Positions 59,850-64,000 of a DNA stretch of 64,000 nucleotides are shown piece by piece; the stretch's first letter is position 1; every line of letters begins with the position of its first letter. Position numbers and translations under genes: made by a program. The DNA is taken from NCBI RefSeq assembly GCF_933775445.1, contig NC_065877.1:6820001-6884000 (forward strand), given 5' to 3'. Under the pieces are notes generated by a model that worked only from the letters and a program-made list of their open reading frames with translations, ran no database searches and was not told the origin of the DNA. The stretch comes from Argentina anserina. Taxonomy: Eukaryota > Streptophyta > Magnoliopsida > Rosales > Rosaceae.

Positions 59850-60030
59850 TCTTGCCGGACCGGGTCGGGTCGGATGGACCGGGTCGGGTCGGATGGACCG
59901 GGTCGGGTCGGGTGGACCGGGTCGGGTCGGGTAGGCGGACCGGGTCGGATCGGCGGACCGGGTCGGGTCGAGACCGGGCCGGATCGAGACCGGGCCGGGT
60001 CGAGAGCGGGCCGGGTCGGGTCGGGTTGAG
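59850..60030. repeat. GGGTCGG-type short tandem repeats in element 3 leader
   Basis: Repeats of GGACCGGGTCGGGTCGG on the plus strand (the RNA strand is C-rich). Related GC-rich repeats occur in the leaders of elements 1 (965-1040) and 2 (9500-9560), so they belong to the family. Closely spaced GGG runs could form a G-quadruplex on the template strand. Confidence 0.85.
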
Positions 60031-60569
60031 AGATAAATGTAGGGTTTCTGAAGGAAAATTTCGGGAAAGATTTCGGAGAGAGGAGAAAGAGATGGAGGTG
60101 CAGAGCAGAGAGAAAGGGACAGCGGCGGCTCCGAGCTAGGGTGAATGAATCGGCGTCTCGGAGATGAGAAGCACCGGAGGGCGTCTCGGAGATGAGGGAC
60201 CACCGGAGGGCGTCTCGGAGATGAGGAGCAGTGAATCGGCGGGATCGGCGGGTCGATTCGGAGATGAGGTTGTGGAGAATGAGTTTGATAAGAATAGCAG
60301 TGAGGTTGAGGAGCCGAAAGAAGCAGAGGTGGTGGTTGTGGGTGATGTGGATAACGGCGCTCGTCGGTGGGTCGTCTGTGTCGAAGAGAACGGCGCTCGT
60401 CGAGGAGAACGGCGCTCGTCGAGGAGGTGAGGTTGCAGCAGCGGGAGCGACGAGGAAGACGGCAACGTGTTGACTTCTGGAGGACGACGCCGGGAACAAA
60501 AAACACAGTTGGTTATTCCGACTAATTACCGGAAGCTCCAAACACCAAAAACAGGTAAAACAGAGCACA

Positions 60570-60718
60570 GCTCTGATACCAACTGGAATTAATTGGATAT
60601 ATAACTTGATGATTTCTTCATACACATATCAACCTATATATACTAATCTACGAATTCACTTTCCGGGATTCACTCCGTAAAACACGGATCATGTTTCCCG
60701 CCACTATACATGCCAACA
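60570..60718 (-). repeat. 5' LTR (60582-60718) and primer-binding site (60570-60581) of element 3
   Basis: TGGTATCAGAGC on the minus strand abuts the LTR end ...TTCCAGT, fixing the non-canonical terminus. The LTR has a TATATATAGG box near 60636. Confidence 0.93.
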
Positions 60719-61622
60719 GTTTGTATGTGCAGATACCATATTCCCCACACAATCCCTGAACCAGGCATGAATCAACACCAGCAGGCAACCATGACAGTTC
60801 CCACAACCCTGTCGATTCATTGAGACTGTACAACCTTAAGACGCCATCATAGTCCATTGTTAACCGCCGCTTTGGACCAACCCCATAGTCAGATGCATAA
60901 AACAGCATATTGTCACTGGATACAAAGTGTCCAGCCTCATCTAAAATAGCCATTCTAGTGCTGTTGTAAGGATTTCTACCATTTACAAAAACATTTGAAA
61001 CAAGCTCGGGCCAATAAACACTAGAAAGTTGAGGGCCATTGTAGATGAGAAACAAAATGTTGTTATCATCGAACTTCAAGTTGTAGTATCCAGATAAGTA
61101 TGTACCTTGGCTTCTCATGGACACCAACGTTTTGTTCTTGGTGAGCGGCTGTGTTGGTAGAAGTGTGTCTGTTGGAGAATTAAAGCTCTGCCAGATGATC
61201 GTGCCATCTTGGTTAGTTAGCACCAAATTTCCTGTCTCAAGAAGCTGAAGTTCCACGATTTCCTTGAGGATTGTATTAGTTTCCCACACAACTGAACCTT
61301 GTGCATCTGTTAAAACCAGGTTGCCAGCTCCATGGAGGGTTAGCTTCGAGCCGCTTTCACTGATGGGCTTATCTCGGTTAGCCATCCAGACAACAGTTTT
61401 ATCAACAGTATTGGTGAACCATATTGAATAACAGGAGGCATTGGCGCCAACTTTGTAAAATCCACTAGAAAATGTTCCACCTGGAGAAACCAAGAAGTTG
61501 CTCTCTTCCTCAGCTTTCAAGGAGTTCCCTTGCTTTAAGCTTGGCAGCCCTTCTAATTTTGCTCGACTCTTAGCAAAGGTTATTGCAAATAGCAAAAGAA
61601 GAATACACTTGGAGATTTTCAT

Positions 61623-62135
61623 GGTGGAGTTTTTCAAAAATGCTTTAGCCCTGGAGATGGCAGCTGACCAATCTAGACTTATAATGTGGCCTTCTTTCGC
61701 AATCTGAATGAGATTATACCGGCGGCTTTGTTCAGGAATCTGTAACGAAATTGAGTTTTTCAACGTCAGAAGAGATTGATTTTGTGGTCTTGGTTACATT
61801 GTCATGATAGTTGTTTTCTATTAATTATATTCCCATGAATTAATGAGATTCAATGAAGCAGTCGTGTTTGACAGCTCTGTTTCAGATATGCCAATCATGA
61901 TGAAATATAATACTGGAGTTTATTCATTCCGTTGTGTGGTGTCGGATAGTTCTAGTCGCAATCACTGAGACTGCAATGACTTTGCATTATAGCCTTTGCA
62001 ATTTTATATCTAATGACTCAAATACAAAACATTCAGAAATCACGTTCAGTAATTTATCTTTTAAGAAAAAGCTTGCAGTTCAAGTAAAGTTTACATATGC
62101 ACTTACCTGTAGGCTTGTAAGAAACAAATTTATTT
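61623..62135. other. Intergenic between two receptor kinase copies
   Basis: Expected to hold the promoter of the minus-strand gene starting at 61622 and the 3' end of the upstream paralogue. Confidence 0.4.
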
Positions 62136-64000
62136 TACAGATGCATATAGGATTCATCTTCACAATCTAGCATAGCTTGGACTACTGAATCCATTGTTGG
62201 TCTCTTGCTCCTATCTTCTTCCACACAAGAAATGCCAATCTCAACCATCTTTTCTGCTTGTTTTCTGCTGAACTGAACTTCCCTTCTAGTCTTGGATCCA
62301 ATATATCCTCGATCCATGAATCTTCTCCACATTTGATCTTCCTTTTTACTATCCTCACACACCTTGTCAGCTCTGCCTCTTGCTCCTCGCTGTCCTCCTC
62401 TGCCCAATTTGAAAGACGAAGGCCCTTCACCAACTCTAAGATTACCAACCCATAACTGTAAGCATCCACTTTGGCAGTGATCGGAAGGTTCCGATCCCAC
62501 TCTGGGGCCATGTACCCTTTTGTTCCTCGAATTTGAGAGAAAATTGAGCTCTTGCTGCCTCTCTGAGACAATTTTGCTACCCCAAATCTGCTATCTTTGC
62601 CTCAAAATTAGCATCCAGAAGTATATTTTCAGGCTTCACATCACAATGGATAACCCATTCTAGACACTCATGATGAAGATAGGCTAAACCCTTCGCTACC
62701 CCTAATGCAACTTTAAACCTTTCTTGGCATCCAAGAAAAATTGGGGGAAACAGGTGCTTGTCTAGTAATCCATGTTCAATAAATTCAGACACTAAGAGTC
62801 TTTGTTTGTCTTCTGAACAGAATCCCCATATTCTCACTAGATTCATGTGATTGATTTTACCATTTGTGCTTACTTCAGCCCAGAACACATCTTCACCTTG
62901 ATAAATGTCCGCCAATTTCTTCACAGCAACCACTCTCTCATCTTCCAGAACACCTTAAAAACAGCTCCAGATGCCCCTCTTCCCAGCTCCTTGTTGAAAT
63001 TATTAGTTGCCTTCTTGAGCTCAATAATCCGAAACATTCTAAATTGACTAGAGATCATATGATATCCATTTTCAATAGGAGCTCTAGCACCATTTCTTCT
63101 GAAAAGTAACCACCAACCTGAGAGTATGAAGAGAATTTCAACTGCACCAGCTGCAGCAGCAAACCAATACAGATACATCCATCTTACCCTTTTACTAGTA
63201 TTGTCATACATGGAAGCAGAGCCCATTTTTCTGGCCTCAGGTATGTTACATGAGTCCGAGGCGTTGAGCTTGGTGATAAGTAACATTGCCTCCACACTCG
63301 CAGGCATTCTCAAGTATATAGCTAAATGCCTCACACCGGCAATCCCCCAAGCAGAGCTGTTTGCAATGATCAAATGAAACTGTTTCACTATAATTGAGAT
63401 CAAATCCATAGAAATCTACCTGTGGAATCAGCACAAATTTCTCTTCTTGGGACTTCGAGCTGTACGCTTGAATTTAGGCCTGCAACCCAAGTTCAAGTTA
63501 CTTGCATTGACTACTTCATAGCCAGGAGGACATGAACACTTTGGCCCTCGCGTATAAGTACAGATCCCATTTCGCCCACATGTCCCATGAACCTTAGAGC
63601 TGCACCATAGCTTGCCATGTGATTATCCACAAACATGTTGAGCTATTCAGACTATAAAGTCATAGATTTCCATCATAGTCCTTCGTCAACCTCCTTTTCA
63701 CTCTCAGACCCATGTCAAAAGCACTAAATTGCAGTCCATCACTAGACGAAAAGCTACCTAGTTCATCTAGAACAGCAACTCTACTACTATTGTAAGAAGT
63801 TCTGCCATTCTGGAATACATTATAATCAGGGTCAGGCCAATACAGGTTTGAAATGTCAGGACCATCATACATCAACTTTAAAACATTATCATTATCAAAA
63901 TAGAAACTAAAATAGACAGTACCTAAATCCCCCCTTCCCAAATTAGAGAACAACTTATTGCTATTTCTAAAGTATTGGTTTGGGAGGAGAGTATCAGTAG
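62136..64000 (-). pseudogene. G-type lectin receptor kinase pseudogene, runs off right edge
   Basis: A tandem paralogue of the 54.8-61.6 kb gene. Lectin/S-domain side (YDGPDISNLYWPDPDYNVF, 63.95-63.66 kb), PAN region, membrane helix (LYWFAAAAGAVEILFILSGWWLLF), kinase and C-terminus (...DCEDESYMHL, stop near 62136) are all present but in several frames. A one-base loss breaks the glycine-loop to VAIK-lysine stretch near 62940, another removes a base of the DFG phenylalanine codon near 62577, and a third lies near 62270. Further breaks lie around 63.4-63.6 kb. The catalytic loop reads HCDVKPENILL. The 5' end lies outside the window. Confidence 0.88.

Larger units (their letters stand above)
56310..60718 (-). 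mobile_element. Copia retrotransposon element 3 (gag-less, recent)
   Basis: A 4409-bp element with two identical 137-bp LTRs (60582-60718 as 5', 56310-56446 as 3'), flanked by GTTTG (56305-56309 and 60719-60723). The primer-binding site is at 60581-60570 and the purine tract TTGAGGGGGAG at 56457-56447. The leader runs directly into the protease, so gag is absent. Pol is one frame with a single TAG. Identical LTRs mean the insertion is recent relative to elements 1 and 2. Confidence 0.95.
54836..61622 (-). pseudogene. G-type lectin S-receptor-like kinase, split by Copia element 3
   Basis: Without the insertion (56310-60718) and one copy of the 5-bp duplication, 61622-60719 joins 56304-54836 in phase to a single-exon frame of about 790 residues. 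Order: signal peptide (MKISKCILLLLFAITFA), B-lectin domain (about 40-150, with VVWMANRDKP), Cys-rich and PAN-like regions, a membrane helix near 455-480 (YLIAFFSSFGVIEAICIGL), and a kinase with IGKGGFGTVYKG, VKRLE, HCDVKPQNILL, DFGMSK and GYMAPEW. HCD replaces HRD, so it is a non-RD kinase, close to maize ZmPK1 type. Such receptors sit in the plasma membrane; the ligand is unknown. The insertion falls in the extracellular part, so no kinase can be made. ATG 61763 is an alternative start, but the signal peptide favours 61622. Confidence 0.9.

Noticed and set aside
59777..60625. Long open frames across the element 3 leader, upstream of protease
   Set aside because: They translate the LTR end, primer-binding site and GC repeats; protein content is low complexity (Arg/Pro/Ser) and unrelated to gag. 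Treated as leader, not as a protein.

Overview
The window is nuclear DNA from a flowering plant, almost certainly a eudicot. The evidence is GT-AG introns, plant-only gene families (BELL homeodomain, MIZU-KUSSEI1-like DUF617, RETICULATA, G-type lectin receptor kinases) and a dense nested load of plant retrotransposons and DNA transposons. I cannot fix the species from sequence alone; a rosid is my guess. There is no bacterial, organellar, CRISPR or phage signal.

Layout. (1) 1-10.1 kb: an old minus-strand Copia element (element 2), split at 463/6142 by a plus-strand Copia of the same broad family (element 1, 464-6141, 5-bp target duplication CACAT). Element 1 carries an alien block of about 0.57 kb that includes a 61-bp piece of a receptor-kinase exon. 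(2) 10.1-14 kb: repeats, including a hAT-like element with 8-bp target duplications. (3) 14.3-17.3 kb: an intact four-exon BEL1-like homeodomain gene (BLH9/PENNYWISE type). (4) 18-25.3 kb: two more hAT-like elements and an unclassified repeat with a 7-unit tandem array. (5) 26.2-41.4 kb: the gene island. It holds a seven-exon mitochondrial carrier (+), then on the minus strand a short dynein light chain gene, a single-exon MIZ1-like gene, an NPF (NRT1/PTR) transporter with two apparent frameshifts, and a seven-exon RETICULATA/LCD1-like plastid protein gene. (6) 42.5-48 kb: minisatellites, a Copia-type solo LTR splitting one of them, a MULE-type MITE with 9-bp target duplications containing another solo LTR, and a hAT-like repeat present twice. 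(7) 48.7-64 kb: a tandem cluster of G-type lectin receptor kinases on the minus strand. One copy is a deleted pseudogene (48.7-50.1), one is intact in frame except for a gag-less Copia (element 3, 56310-60718) with identical LTRs, and one is a frameshifted pseudogene running off the right edge. Between the first two lie an En/Spm-type transposase remnant and a truncated gag-bearing LTR retrotransposon.

The host genes are independent transcription units, not a pathway. The RETICULATA, DUF617 and carrier genes resemble neighbours I recall in Arabidopsis (At2g37860, At2g37880, At2g37890), which suggests an ancestral gene block. The most notable material is mobile-element biology: same-family nesting, non-canonical LTR ends, a gag-less but recently mobile Copia that broke a kinase gene, and a receptor-kinase exon fragment carried inside another retroelement.
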